Assembly: GCA_938074445.1 (NCBI GenBank)
Contig: CALJEK010000001.1
Location: 124,001-188,000, forward strand
Reading direction: 5' to 3'
Origin: Candidatus Kryptoniota bacterium
Lineage (GTDB): Bacteria; Bacteroidota; Ignavibacteria; Kryptoniales; Kryptoniaceae
Length of the DNA: 64,000 bases
Shown: positions 1 through 10,089 of the stretch, piece by piece
Position numbering within the stretch: the first letter of the stretch is position 1
Layout: each line of letters starts with the position of its first letter
Notes under the pieces: model-generated
Seen by the model: the letters and a program-made list of their open reading frames with translations, nothing else
Told to the model about the DNA's origin: nothing
The model's database searches: none
Position numbers and translations under genes: made by a program

Positions 1-555
1 GGTGGAGGTGAGATCAAGGCGGTGATAAATCCTGTAAGAGAAATAAACCCACTAAATCTTATCGAAAGGGGTGAACTTCTTGGAATTCAAGTTTATTCAG
101 CACATACAAATTTAACAGATGAAGTGGCAAAAAGACAGGCGAAAGCAGCTGAAAAAATTTTAAAAAATTACGGTAAGGTTGAAGTAATTATTGATGAACT
201 TGATTCTTACTCAAAGAACACAACCATTGCAATAACTGGCATTTTTGAAAATTCAGTATGTTGTTATACTAATCTCGGTGAAAAGGGGAAAAGAGCCGAA
301 TTTGTGGCTGAGGAGGCTTGTGAGAAGTTTTTGAAGTTTTTGAGCTCTGATTCAGCAGTTGATGAATATATGGCTGACCAAATTTTGCTTCCGCTTTCTT
401 TAGCTCCCGAGGTTTCGGAATTTACCACACCAAGGTTGACAAACCACTTAAAAACTAATATAGATGTGATAAAAAAATTTGTCGATGTCGAGTTTGAAAT
501 CGCCGAATTTAAAAATTCGTACAAAATTAAAGTAAAACCAACAAAAGTAGGATAG
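1..555 (+). CDS. rtcA: RNA 3'-terminal phosphate cyclase (RtcA), C-terminal part, truncated by window start
   Basis: Frame is open from base 1 (GGGEIKAVINPVREINPL...). Motifs ADQILLPLSLA and SEFTTPRLTNHLKTNIDVIKKF resemble the RtcA C-terminus. Confidence 0.8.
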   Translation, partial: GGGEIKAVINPVREINPLNLIERGELLGIQVYSAHTNLTDEVAKRQAKAAEKILKNYGKVEVIIDELDSYSKNTTIAITGIFENSVCCYTNLGEKGKRAEFVAEEACEKFLKFLSSDSAVDEYMADQILLPLSLAPEVSEFTTPRLTNHLKTNIDVIKKFVDVEFEIAEFKNSYKIKVKPTKVG

Positions 556-559
556 TTTA

Positions 560-1771
560 ATGAGGGTTAGATTTCTCAAGATAGGTAATTTAGAAGAAGC
601 GATGGAGGAACTTTCAAGATTTGGGGAAGTTGATCATTCTCTTTCATCTGAATTTAAGCCGGAAAAATTTGTTAATGTTAGTTTGAAAATCGAAAATGTC
701 AGCGATAAGATTTCCTTGTTGATCTCACAACAGATTGCAAAATATCTTAACGGCGATGTTCTCGTTTCAAAGGTTGATGAAAGTGGTAGAAGGAATTTAA
801 TAATTTCGGTTAAAGGCGAAAATTTTGAGCACTTGGTGAATATGTTGAAAAGTTTTTCAAGCGAAGGTAAACTACTTGCGGATAAGTTAACAGGGGCGAT
901 GAATGGTTTTTTCAATGATTCTGTAGTTTATAGATTTGGTCGAAAGGAATTTGATTTTTCAAAGAGGACTTATGTAATGGGGATTTTAAATGTGACGCCT
1001 GATTCGTTTTCAGACGGCGGGAGATATTTTACTGTTGATTCAGCGGTTGAACATGCTATGAGAATGGTTGAAGATGGAGCGGATATAATTGATGTTGGTG
1101 GGGAGTCAACACGCCCTGGCTCCGAACGTGTCCCGCTTGAGGAGGAATTGAGACGTGTTATACCGGTGATAAAAGAGATCGTTAAACGAGTTGATGTTCC
1201 TATTTCGATTGACACATACAAATCTGAGGTGGCGAGGCAAGCTCTTGATAATGGAGCGGTGATTGTAAATGACATCAGCGGTTTGAGATTTGATGAGAAG
1301 ATGGTTGAGGTTATTGCGCAATATAGCGCAAGTGTTGTTATTATGCATATCAAAGGAACTCCAAAAACAATGCAAGAAAATCCGTATTATGATGATGTTA
1401 TTTCTGAAATTTATGGTTATCTATTGGAAGGCGTTGAAAGAGCGCAAAGTTTTGGAATCAAGCAGATAATAGTTGACCCAGGGATTGGTTTTGGTAAAAG
1501 GTTGATTGATAATCTTGAGATATTAAGACGTCTTCGTGAGTTTAAGTCGCTTGGTTATCCTGTTTTGGTTGGGGTTTCAAGAAAATCTTTTATTGGAAAT
1601 GTTTTGAATCTACCTGTTGGGGAAAGGCTCGAAGGAACTGCTGGGGCGGTTGCAATTTCAGTATGGAATGGGGCAAACATAGTTAGGGTTCATGATGTTA
1701 AAGAAATGGCAAGGGTTGTGCGAATAGTTGATGCAATAAAGCAAGTGCCAATAAAGCAAAACCACATTTAA
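560..1771 (+). CDS. folP: Dihydropteroate synthase with ~130 aa N-terminal extension
   Basis: MGILNVTPDSFSDGG, DVGGESTRPGS, VNDISG, DPGIGFGK, GVSRKSFIG motifs of DHPS. Confidence 0.95.
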   Translation: MRVRFLKIGNLEEAMEELSRFGEVDHSLSSEFKPEKFVNVSLKIENVSDKISLLISQQIAKYLNGDVLVSKVDESGRRNLIISVKGENFEHLVNMLKSFSSEGKLLADKLTGAMNGFFNDSVVYRFGRKEFDFSKRTYVMGILNVTPDSFSDGGRYFTVDSAVEHAMRMVEDGADIIDVGGESTRPGSERVPLEEELRRVIPVIKEIVKRVDVPISIDTYKSEVARQALDNGAVIVNDISGLRFDEKMVEVIAQYSASVVIMHIKGTPKTMQENPYYDDVISEIYGYLLEGVERAQSFGIKQIIVDPGIGFGKRLIDNLEILRRLREFKSLGYPVLVGVSRKSFIGNVLNLPVGERLEGTAGAVAISVWNGANIVRVHDVKEMARVVRIVDAIKQVPIKQNHI

Positions 1772-2586
1772 TGATTGAAATCTTAAAAATAGGCTTTTTA
1801 CGGCTTACACTCATCGATGTAATTGATATTTTAGTTGTAAGTTTAATAATACGCCAACTTTATATATGGATGAAGGGGACGATTGCAGCGCAAATTTTTC
1901 TTGGGCTTTTGTTTATCGTTTTGCTCTCTTTTATTTCAGGGCTTGCAAATTTAAAACTTCTCAACTGGTTGTCGCGATTTGTCAGCGATGTCTGGATCAT
2001 TGCGTTTATCATCCTTTTTCAACCGGAATTGCGCAGGCTTCTTATGCTCGTTGGGAATAATCCTGTGTTTCGTTTTATTTTTAAACCGGGTGTAACTGCC
2101 GTGATCGATGAGATTGTTGAAGCGATTAGTGAAATGTCGCAAAAGCAAATCGGGGCTTTAATTGTAATACCAAGGCAAACAGGTATAAGATCGATCATTG
2201 AAACAGGTGTGCCAATTCAAGCAAAAGTCACCAAGGAACTTCTTTTAACGATTTTCTACCCAAAATCACCCCTTCATGATGGAGCAGTTGTTATATCTGG
2301 AGATAGAATTGAGGCAGCTGCGTGTACTTTGCCGTTAAGTGCACAATCAAAAATTGGCAATTTTCTCCTTGGGACAAGACATAGAGCAGCGCTTGGGCTA
2401 AGTGAAATTTCAGATGCAATAGTTGTAATTGTGAGTGAAGAAACAGGGACAATTTCAATCGCGGAGGCTGGCAAATTAACGCGCGGGTTGTCACCCGAAG
2501 GATTGAGGAAAAAGTTGCTCGCGGAGCTTCAAGCGGGTGATAAAACACCAAAAGAAATTTTCGAAGAGGTCTCCCAAGGTGAATAG
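1771..2586 (+). CDS. cdaA: Diadenylate cyclase CdaA (DacA), membrane-anchored
   Basis: N-terminal hydrophobic helices; DGAVVI and GTRHRAALGLSE motifs of the DAC domain. TAATG junction with folP. Confidence 0.93.
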   Translation: MIEILKIGFLRLTLIDVIDILVVSLIIRQLYIWMKGTIAAQIFLGLLFIVLLSFISGLANLKLLNWLSRFVSDVWIIAFIILFQPELRRLLMLVGNNPVFRFIFKPGVTAVIDEIVEAISEMSQKQIGALIVIPRQTGIRSIIETGVPIQAKVTKELLLTIFYPKSPLHDGAVVISGDRIEAAACTLPLSAQSKIGNFLLGTRHRAALGLSEISDAIVVIVSEETGTISIAEAGKLTRGLSPEGLRKKLLAELQAGDKTPKEIFEEVSQGE

Positions 2587-3349
2587 TATCTGTGCAATAA
2601 TTCCCGCATATAACGCTGAAAGGACAATTGGAATTTTAATTGAGAGGGTAAAAAAATTTATCCCTTTGAAAGATATAATTGTTGTTGACGATGGTTCAAA
2701 TGATATGACTTCAAAGATTGCTTTTGATCGTGGTGTAAATGTTTTAAAACATGATGAGAATTATGGGAAGGGAAAGGCGTTGAAAACAGGTTTTGAGTTT
2801 GCGAGGTCAAATAATTACGATGCAGTTTTGACCCTTGATGCTGACCTTCAGCATGACCCCGATGAAATTCCTAAATTTATTGACAAGTTAAACGAGGGTT
2901 TTGATATTGTGATTGGGAACAGGATGAGAAATTTGAAATCAATGCCTATTGAAAGAATTTTTTCAAACAAGATAACATCTTTTTTGATTTCGCTTCGCAC
3001 AGGCAGAAAAATTCCGGATAGTCAATGCGGTTTCAGATTAATTAAGAGAGCAGTGATTGAGAAAATCAATGCTAAAAGTGATGGTTTCGGTTTTGAAAGC
3101 GAGTTTTTGATAAAAGCGTTGCTTGCTGGTTTTAAGGTTGGATTTGTGGAAATCAAAACTATTTACAATGGTGAGCGAAGTTATATAAAACATTTTGGCG
3201 ATACATTCAAATTTATTGCAATTTATACCCGAAGTTTTTGGGGAGATGATTTCCTTGAATTAAAAAAACAAAAAGCAGAAGGCTTGATTTGGGAAAGTTT
3301 GAAGATGAAAGAAAAGCGATGGTTGAGCTTCTTCGTAAGAGAGGGATAA
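2579..3349 (+). CDS. Family 2 glycosyltransferase (DPM1-like)
   Basis: CAIIPAYNAERTIGILIERV, VVDDGSNDMT, LDADLQHDP. GTG start at 2579 preferred over the ORF-track start at 2537. Confidence 0.88.
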   Translation: MNSICAIIPAYNAERTIGILIERVKKFIPLKDIIVVDDGSNDMTSKIAFDRGVNVLKHDENYGKGKALKTGFEFARSNNYDAVLTLDADLQHDPDEIPKFIDKLNEGFDIVIGNRMRNLKSMPIERIFSNKITSFLISLRTGRKIPDSQCGFRLIKRAVIEKINAKSDGFGFESEFLIKALLAGFKVGFVEIKTIYNGERSYIKHFGDTFKFIAIYTRSFWGDDFLELKKQKAEGLIWESLKMKEKRWLSFFVREG

Positions 3350-3954
3350 AAGATGAAAATGTCCTTCGAGCTATGGAGAAGGTTCCTAGGCATCTTTTTG
3401 TTTCTGAAGCATTTATACATTACGCTTATGAGGATTCAGCATTGCCCATAGGTTTTTGCCAAACAATCTCCCAACCTTATACGGTTGCCCTTATGACTGA
3501 AGCTTTGGAGGTTAAACCGGGTGATAAGATTTTAGAAGTTGGGACTGGCTCGGGATATCAAGCAGCGATTCTTGCTGAAATGGGGGCAAAGGTTTTCACA
3601 ATTGAGAGATTCGAAGGACTTTTAAAAACCGCGCTTGAGACGCTTTCAAAACTTGGATACGAGGTGATCGGAATGGTTGGGGATGGTTCAATAGGTTGGA
3701 GCGAATTTGCTCCTTATGATGGGATAATTGTAACTGCAGCAGCGCCAAAGATTCCTAAATCTCTCGTTAAGCAACTTAAAATTAATGGACGACTCGTCAT
3801 ACCGATCGGTGATCTCGAAGTTCAGGAACTTTACATCATAAAGAAGATCGACGAGCATAAGCTCGACATAAAGAAAAAGTTTGGGTTTAAATTTGTCCCA
3901 TTGATTGGCAAGGAAGGATGGAGCGAGGAAAAGTTTAAAAACAACGGCAGATAA
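3289..3954 (+). CDS. pcm: Protein-L-isoaspartate O-methyltransferase
   Basis: RAMEKVPRHLFV, ALPIGFCQTISQPYTVALMTEAL, LEVGTGSGYQAAILAEM. TTG start at 3289, or ATG at 3319. Confidence 0.93.
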   Translation: MGKFEDERKAMVELLRKRGIKDENVLRAMEKVPRHLFVSEAFIHYAYEDSALPIGFCQTISQPYTVALMTEALEVKPGDKILEVGTGSGYQAAILAEMGAKVFTIERFEGLLKTALETLSKLGYEVIGMVGDGSIGWSEFAPYDGIIVTAAAPKIPKSLVKQLKINGRLVIPIGDLEVQELYIIKKIDEHKLDIKKKFGFKFVPLIGKEGWSEEKFKNNGR

Positions 3955-3955
3955 A

Positions 3956-4933
3956 ATGGGAAAGAAAACCCTTGCGATCGTGGGACCAACTGCGTCGGGG
4001 AAAACGAAATTATCCATAATTGTTGCTGAAAAGATAAACGGTGAGATAATTTCAGCGGATTCAAGACAAATTTATAAATATATGGACATTGGCACAGCAA
4101 AACCATCGAAAGAATATAGGGAAAAGATAAAACATTATTTTATCGACGAACTTAACCCAGATGAGGAATTTAATGCTGGTGTTTTCGGAAAGAGGGGAAG
4201 AGAGATAATCGAGGATATATTTTCAAGAGGAAAAGTTCCGATAATTGTGGGCGGTTCGGGACTTTATATCAAGATGTTGATCGATGGATTTTTTGAGGGA
4301 CCTGGGGCTGACTGGGAACTTCGCGAAATACTTTACGATAAGGCGAAAAAGTTAGGTGTTGATATTCTTTATGAAGAACTTAAAAGAGTTGACCCTGAAT
4401 CAGCACAAAAAATCCACCCAAACAATTTGAAACGAGTTATAAGGGCTCTTGAAATTTATTATTTAACTGGAAAACCAATTTCCCAACTTCAAAAAGAAAA
4501 CAAACCGAAGATAAACTTTCAAACTGTTCAAATCGGGCTTAATTGGGATAGGAAGAAATTATATAATCGGATTGAAGAAAGGGTTGACCAAATGATAAGG
4601 GACGGCTTAATTGAAGAGGTTAAACATTTAAGGGAGCTTGGATATGATAAAAATTTAAACGCACTTCAAACGGTCGGATATAAAGAGGTTTTTGATTATC
4701 TGGACGGGTTAATTACTCACGATCAAATGATTTACTTAATTAAGCGAAATTCAAGACGATATGCGAAGCGACAACTTACATGGTTCAGACAGGACAAAAG
4801 AATTATATGGGTTGACGTTGATGAAAATACAGATTTTAATGAGCTCGCCGACAGGGTGATAGATATTTTTAGATCTGCAAAACCCGGAGGAAACGTTGAA
4901 GATTCCTCCGGGTCTGGTGGGCAAAAGGTTTAA
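3956..4933 (+). CDS. miaA: tRNA dimethylallyltransferase
   Basis: AIVGPTASGKTKLS, ISADSRQIYKYMDIGTAKP, ALQTVGYKE. ATG at 3956 preferred. Confidence 0.95.
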   Translation: MGKKTLAIVGPTASGKTKLSIIVAEKINGEIISADSRQIYKYMDIGTAKPSKEYREKIKHYFIDELNPDEEFNAGVFGKRGREIIEDIFSRGKVPIIVGGSGLYIKMLIDGFFEGPGADWELREILYDKAKKLGVDILYEELKRVDPESAQKIHPNNLKRVIRALEIYYLTGKPISQLQKENKPKINFQTVQIGLNWDRKKLYNRIEERVDQMIRDGLIEEVKHLRELGYDKNLNALQTVGYKEVFDYLDGLITHDQMIYLIKRNSRRYAKRQLTWFRQDKRIIWVDVDENTDFNELADRVIDIFRSAKPGGNVEDSSGSGGQKV

Positions 4934-7047
4934 TAAGTTATTCCCAAAATTTTGAATATAAACGCGTAGATATCCGTTTGCTCCTCTATGATTTTTGATG
5001 TTGGTTTTCCAGCCCCATGACCTGCTTTAGTTTCAACTCTTAGAAGAACGGGTGTATCACCAGAATTTGCGGATTGGAGGGTTGCGGTAAATTTATAAGC
5101 ATGTAGTGGAACAACTCTGTCATCGTGATCTGCTGTGGTGATTAAAATTGGTGGATAAGTAGTTCCCTTTTTAACATTATGAAGTGGGGAATATGCATAT
5201 AGGAAGTTAAAATGTTCGGGGTTTGCTTCTGCATTTCCATATTCGGGTATCCAATATCTACCTACGGTAAATTTGTGGTATCTTAGCATATCAATTACTG
5301 GAACCTCACACACGACAGCGCCGTAAAGTTCAGGGCGCTGAACCATACAGGCAGCAACAAGTAAACCACCGTTGCTTCTTCCGTTTATCACAAGTTTTCT
5401 GGAATTCGTATAGCCATTTTTAATAAGCCATTCCCCAGCGGAGATAAAGTCGTCAAATACATTTTGCTTTTTATCAAGCATTCCAGCTTGGTGCCACTCT
5501 TCTCCATATTCGCTTCCACCTCTTAAATTCGCAACCGCGTAAACTCCGCCTATTTCGAGCCAAAGCAGTCTAATAGCCGAGAAGGATGGCATAATGCTTA
5601 TGTTAAAACCACCGTAACCATAAAGCAAAGTTGGGTTATTTCCATCGAGTTTCAAATTTCGTTTGTGAACTATATACATTGGAACACGGGTGCCGTCTTT
5701 TGATTCATAAAAAACCTGTTTTACTTCATAATCACTTGGGTTGAAACCTTTTAACTTCGTTTCAAAAAATAGCTCAAGCTTTCCCGTTGTAAAATCATAT
5801 CTGTAAACATTCAATGGGTATAAAAACGATGTGAACCCGAAAAACATCTCTTTGTCGTTTTGTCTTCCAGAAAGCCCGGAAATAGCTCCACTTCCCGGGA
5901 GTTTTATTTCTTTAACGAATTTCCCATCAAGCGAGTAGATTTCAATTCTGTGTTTTACATCCTCATTGTAGACGATAACGAAATGATTGTTAATTATCCG
6001 TGCATTCGATATGACCGCTTTTTTGTTCTCTGGAATTATATCTTTCCAGTTTTTCCTTTCGGGGTTTTTTATGTCGATTGCGATGATTTTATACTTTGGG
6101 GCGTTTAAATCCGTGAGAAAATAAAAGATGTTATCTTTATTCCCAATAAAATCATATCTTGCATCTGCTTCATCAAGCAATCGAATAAAATCTCCCTCGC
6201 TGTTTAACTCTCGATAATAAATTCTGTTTTTTGGACTTGTCCCATATGTAACATTTAGAATTAAATATTTGCCATCCTCGGTTATGCTTGGGTAAAAGTT
6301 AAGTTCTTTGGCATCAGGTCTTTCATAGATAAGTTTATCTTCTGATTGTGGCGTGCCAAGCTTGTGAAAATAAACTTTATTGTAGTTGTTTTCATCTCCT
6401 TTCGGGACTGTTCCTGGCTCCGGGAAACGATTATAGTAAAACCCTGAGTTATCCGGCATCCACGCGATGCTTGAAAATTTACACCATTTTAGAACCTCGT
6501 CGTAATCTTTCCCCGTGGTGATATCTTTAATTTTTATCTCTTGCCAGTCGCTACCGCTTACTGAAACACCATAAGCGAGAAATCTCCCGTCCTTGCTATA
6601 TGAGAGATTCATCAAGGCAATTGTTCCATCTTCACTAAATTTGTTTGGGTCAATTATGAGTTTATCTTTGCCTCTTAAGGTCTCGCGCATATAAAGAACT
6701 GATTGATTTTGAAGCCCATCATTTTTAAAGAAAAAGTATCTATCTCCCGCTTTCACTGGAACTGAGAACTTCGGATAATTCATTAACTCTGTCAACCTTG
6801 CTTTTATCTTTTCATAAAATGGGGTTGAACGGACAAATTCAAATGTAATTTTGTTTTGGGCTTCAACCCACTGCTTTACCTCATCGGAATTAAAATCCTC
6901 AAGCCAACGATATGGGTCAGCTACTTTGACACCGTGATAATCTTCAACAACATCTACGATTTTTGTCGGTGGGTAGTTTAATTTTTGTGAGAGTGAAATT
7001 GAAACAAACGCGACAAGAATTAAAATAATCGCTATGCTTTTTCTCAT
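4930..7047 (-). CDS. Prolyl oligopeptidase family (S9A) serine peptidase, probably exported
   Basis: N-terminal signal-like sequence; DPYRWLED; YGYGGFNISI; GRSNGGLLV nucleophile elbow; DHDDRVVPLHAYKF; KAGHGAGKP. Confidence 0.93.
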   Translation of the reverse strand: MRKSIAIILILVAFVSISLSQKLNYPPTKIVDVVEDYHGVKVADPYRWLEDFNSDEVKQWVEAQNKITFEFVRSTPFYEKIKARLTELMNYPKFSVPVKAGDRYFFFKNDGLQNQSVLYMRETLRGKDKLIIDPNKFSEDGTIALMNLSYSKDGRFLAYGVSVSGSDWQEIKIKDITTGKDYDEVLKWCKFSSIAWMPDNSGFYYNRFPEPGTVPKGDENNYNKVYFHKLGTPQSEDKLIYERPDAKELNFYPSITEDGKYLILNVTYGTSPKNRIYYRELNSEGDFIRLLDEADARYDFIGNKDNIFYFLTDLNAPKYKIIAIDIKNPERKNWKDIIPENKKAVISNARIINNHFVIVYNEDVKHRIEIYSLDGKFVKEIKLPGSGAISGLSGRQNDKEMFFGFTSFLYPLNVYRYDFTTGKLELFFETKLKGFNPSDYEVKQVFYESKDGTRVPMYIVHKRNLKLDGNNPTLLYGYGGFNISIMPSFSAIRLLWLEIGGVYAVANLRGGSEYGEEWHQAGMLDKKQNVFDDFISAGEWLIKNGYTNSRKLVINGRSNGGLLVAACMVQRPELYGAVVCEVPVIDMLRYHKFTVGRYWIPEYGNAEANPEHFNFLYAYSPLHNVKKGTTYPPILITTADHDDRVVPLHAYKFTATLQSANSGDTPVLLRVETKAGHGAGKPTSKIIEEQTDIYAFIFKILGITY

Positions 7048-7057
7048 GATGGTGGGT

Positions 7058-8485
7058 TTATTTTGTTTTTAGATTTAACACCGCTATGTTTTCAATGTGA
7101 TATGTATGTGGGAACATATCGATTGGTTGAATCGCATCGATTCCATAATTTGGGTTATATTCGAGCAACATTTTTATGTCTCTTGCTTGAGTTGTTGGGT
7201 TACAGCTTACGTAAACGATTTTTCGGGGTTGAATTTTTGCCACCGCTTTTACAACATCTGGATGCATTCCAGATCTTGGTGGATCAATTACTATTATATT
7301 TGGTTTTGGGGTTTCCTTCATCCAGCTTTTATCTTTGTAAAGTTTTTCCCTTAAATCACCGGCTATAAATTTGCAATTTTTCACATTGTTTATCTCTGCG
7401 TTTCTCCATGCGTCTTCAACTGCACTTTCAACGATTTCAAGTCCGACGACGCTTTTTATATAGGGCGAAATAAAAATTGAAATTGTTCCCGTTCCAGAAT
7501 AGAAATCATAAACCACATCATCTGGTTTGAAATTGGAAAATTCGACTATTTTCCTGTAGAGTTTTTCCGCTTGTTTCGTATTGGTTTGAAAAAAGGAATT
7601 CGATGAAATTTGAAAGATAAAATCACCAAGTTTCTCAATTATTGTCCCGTTCCCGTGATAAACTTTTTCATACTCACCCGCTGCTATTTGAGCTTTTCTC
7701 GTATTGATGTTGTTAACTATTGTGGTTATTTGAGGAAATTCTGAAAGAAGAGCCTCAGTGAATTCCTGCATTATTTCTGGGTTGTCTTCGAATGTCACAA
7801 GGTTAACCATAATCTCCCCAGTGTTCTTCCCCTCCCTTATCACAAGAAAACGGAGATAACCTTCGTTCTTTTCGGATGAGTAGATGGGAATCTTTCTTGA
7901 TTTAAAATAAGCTTTTGTAAAATTTAAAATTGCATTGCTTAACTCTGAGTGCAGGAAACACTCGTCAATGTCGAGAACTTTATCGTATCTTTCCGGGGGA
8001 TGAAAACCCAGAGCGAATTTTTTATCAATTTCGTCCAGATCTTTTATTTCATTTTCCGGAAACCAACGCTGTTCCGAGAACGAAAATTCAATTTTATTTC
8101 TATAAAAGAATATTTCGTCAGATGCCAGCGTTCGTAAAACTATTTTGTCAATTCCTTTGAAACCGCCAATCCTTTCAAAACTTTCTATCACATGATCTCG
8201 TTTAAATTCAACTTGCGCTTTATAGTCAAGGTTTTGCCATTTGCATCCGCCACATATGCCGAAATATTTACATCTCGGTTTAACTCTTAAATTTGATTCT
8301 TGAATTATTTCAATCGGTTCAGCTTCTGCGTATGATTTTTTTACTTTTGTAATTTTCACCTTAACTACATCACCTGGGACAGCATTCCTGACGAATAAAA
8401 CAAAACCGTTAAACCTTGCTATGCTTTTTCCCTCAAAGACACTTTTCTCTATTTTTACCTCTATTTCGTCCCCTTTTTGCAACAT
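7058..8485 (-). CDS. 23S rRNA (uracil-5-)-methyltransferase, RumA/RlmD-like with TRAM domain
   Basis: TRAM domain start; CxxxxGGC cluster (CKYFGICGGCKWQ); FYSGTGTISIF; DPPRSGMHPDVV; YVSCNPTTQARD. Confidence 0.9.
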   Translation of the reverse strand: MLQKGDEIEVKIEKSVFEGKSIARFNGFVLFVRNAVPGDVVKVKITKVKKSYAEAEPIEIIQESNLRVKPRCKYFGICGGCKWQNLDYKAQVEFKRDHVIESFERIGGFKGIDKIVLRTLASDEIFFYRNKIEFSFSEQRWFPENEIKDLDEIDKKFALGFHPPERYDKVLDIDECFLHSELSNAILNFTKAYFKSRKIPIYSSEKNEGYLRFLVIREGKNTGEIMVNLVTFEDNPEIMQEFTEALLSEFPQITTIVNNINTRKAQIAAGEYEKVYHGNGTIIEKLGDFIFQISSNSFFQTNTKQAEKLYRKIVEFSNFKPDDVVYDFYSGTGTISIFISPYIKSVVGLEIVESAVEDAWRNAEINNVKNCKFIAGDLREKLYKDKSWMKETPKPNIIVIDPPRSGMHPDVVKAVAKIQPRKIVYVSCNPTTQARDIKMLLEYNPNYGIDAIQPIDMFPHTYHIENIAVLNLKTK

Positions 8486-8490
8486 TTTGC

Positions 8491-9513
8491 TTAATCGCTC
8501 TTTTTCAAAATTTCCAGAAGTTTTTTCATGTCTTCAGGTAGTTCGGAGTCAAATTTCATAAATTCATTTCTTGCTGGATGTATAAAGCCAAGCGTCTTTG
8601 CGTGGAGCGCTTGTCGTTGCATAATTTTCAAGAGTTCATCAACAAACAATTTTTTCTTTCTGTCAATTCCACCCCATGCAATTCTTCTCCCACCGTAAGT
8701 CGGGTCCCCGAAAACTGGATGTCCAATATAAGCGAGGTGAACCCTTATTTGATGCGTTCTTCCTGTTTTCAATTTTAATTTGACAAGGGACAGAAAATCA
8801 AACTTTTCAAGAACTTCGTATTCCGTTATGGCGAGTTTACCACCCTTTACAACTGTGAATTTCGTCCTATCACTTTTGCTTCTCCCAAGTTCAGTTTCAA
8901 TTACACCTCGGGTAGAATTAAAATGACCCCAAACGATTGCCCAATATTCTCTGTCAACCGTTTTGTGAAAAAATTGCTTTGCAATATGCCTATGGGTTTC
9001 GTCATCCTTAGCAACAACAAGAAGTCCGCTTGTGTCCTTATCAAGACGATGAATTATGCCAGGTCTAACTTCGCCCCCTGAGACGTTTACTTTCGAGAGT
9101 TTTGAGCAATGATATAAAAGTGCGTTAACAAGAGTTCCTGTGTAATTTCCATGCCCTGGATGGGTTACCATACCTGCTGGCTTATTGACGACGAGAAGAT
9201 AATCATCTTCGTAAATTATATCAAGAGGAATTGGCTCGGGTGTAAGCTCTGGGCGTGGTTCCTTTGGAATTTTAATTATTATTTTTTCTCCTGGGGAAAT
9301 CCTGTGGCTTGGTTTAACGGTTTGACCATTTACAAGTACAAGTCCAGATTCAATCAGTTTTTCAATTTTGCTTCTGCTTGAGTTTTCAATTTGATTTGCA
9401 AGAAATTTATCTATTCTTTCCCTTTTTTCAACATTTGGCACAATAATTTCGATCTCTTTCAGAACTTTCAGTTTTCCAGAAATTTCTATTACTTCATTTT
9501 TCGTTGCTGGCAT
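8491..9513 (-). CDS. rluD: RluD-family 23S rRNA pseudouridine synthase (S4 domain)
   Basis: IIHRLDKDTSGLLVVAKDD, LKTGRTHQIRVHLAYIGHPVFGDPTYGG. Confidence 0.92.
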   Translation of the reverse strand: MPATKNEVIEISGKLKVLKEIEIIVPNVEKRERIDKFLANQIENSSRSKIEKLIESGLVLVNGQTVKPSHRISPGEKIIIKIPKEPRPELTPEPIPLDIIYEDDYLLVVNKPAGMVTHPGHGNYTGTLVNALLYHCSKLSKVNVSGGEVRPGIIHRLDKDTSGLLVVAKDDETHRHIAKQFFHKTVDREYWAIVWGHFNSTRGVIETELGRSKSDRTKFTVVKGGKLAITEYEVLEKFDFLSLVKLKLKTGRTHQIRVHLAYIGHPVFGDPTYGGRRIAWGGIDRKKKLFVDELLKIMQRQALHAKTLGFIHPARNEFMKFDSELPEDMKKLLEILKKSD

Positions 9514-10087
9514 TGTCCAGCATATTAGGATTTATTTCTTCAACCTGCTCTGAAACAGGTTTTTCACGGTGGGTTAAAAGCAGTAATAAAACCCCGATGG
9601 TGACAGATGCGTCAGCGATATTAAAAATCGGCCATCTATCGACATGATAGCCGAAAAGATTAATGTTAAAAAAATCAATATCTATGAAGTCGATGACCCT
9701 GCCATGAAAGATTTTTCCATAATTAAAAATAACGCTGTGAAAAACTCTATCTATTAAATTTCCGATTGCTCCGCCAAGTATCATCCCGAGCGAAAGGCGA
9801 AGCATGAAATTTCCGTTTCTTACTTTATAAAGGTAAATGAAAACGATGATTGCAGCGATAAAAGTTAAAAATGTAAGAAGAAACTTATTCCCTAAGTCTA
9901 TGCCAAATGCTATTCCAGGGTTTTCAGTGTAGGTTATCCTTACGAGGTCACCAATAAGTTGTTTTGACTCGCCAAGCCTCATACCTTTAACTTTAATCCC
10001 AAGCGCTGGAATTTCAAAACCCCTGACGAGCAATTTCGTAATTTGATCGCATAGGACGATAAATAAAGATATAAAAAGTATCCGCAT
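9494..10087 (-). CDS. lspA: Lipoprotein signal peptidase (signal peptidase II)
   Basis: Four hydrophobic segments; TENPGIAFGI, GGAIGNLIDRV, VIDFIDI, FNIADASVTIGV. Confidence 0.93.
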   Translation of the reverse strand: MRILFISLFIVLCDQITKLLVRGFEIPALGIKVKGMRLGESKQLIGDLVRITYTENPGIAFGIDLGNKFLLTFLTFIAAIIVFIYLYKVRNGNFMLRLSLGMILGGAIGNLIDRVFHSVIFNYGKIFHGRVIDFIDIDFFNINLFGYHVDRWPIFNIADASVTIGVLLLLLTHREKPVSEQVEEINPNMLDNASNEK

Positions 10088-10089
10088 AT

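Noticed and set aside
970-1375. Antisense ORFs of 127 and 89 aa inside folP
   Set aside because: Fully antisense to a well-supported CDS, no recognisable motifs; shadow ORFs.
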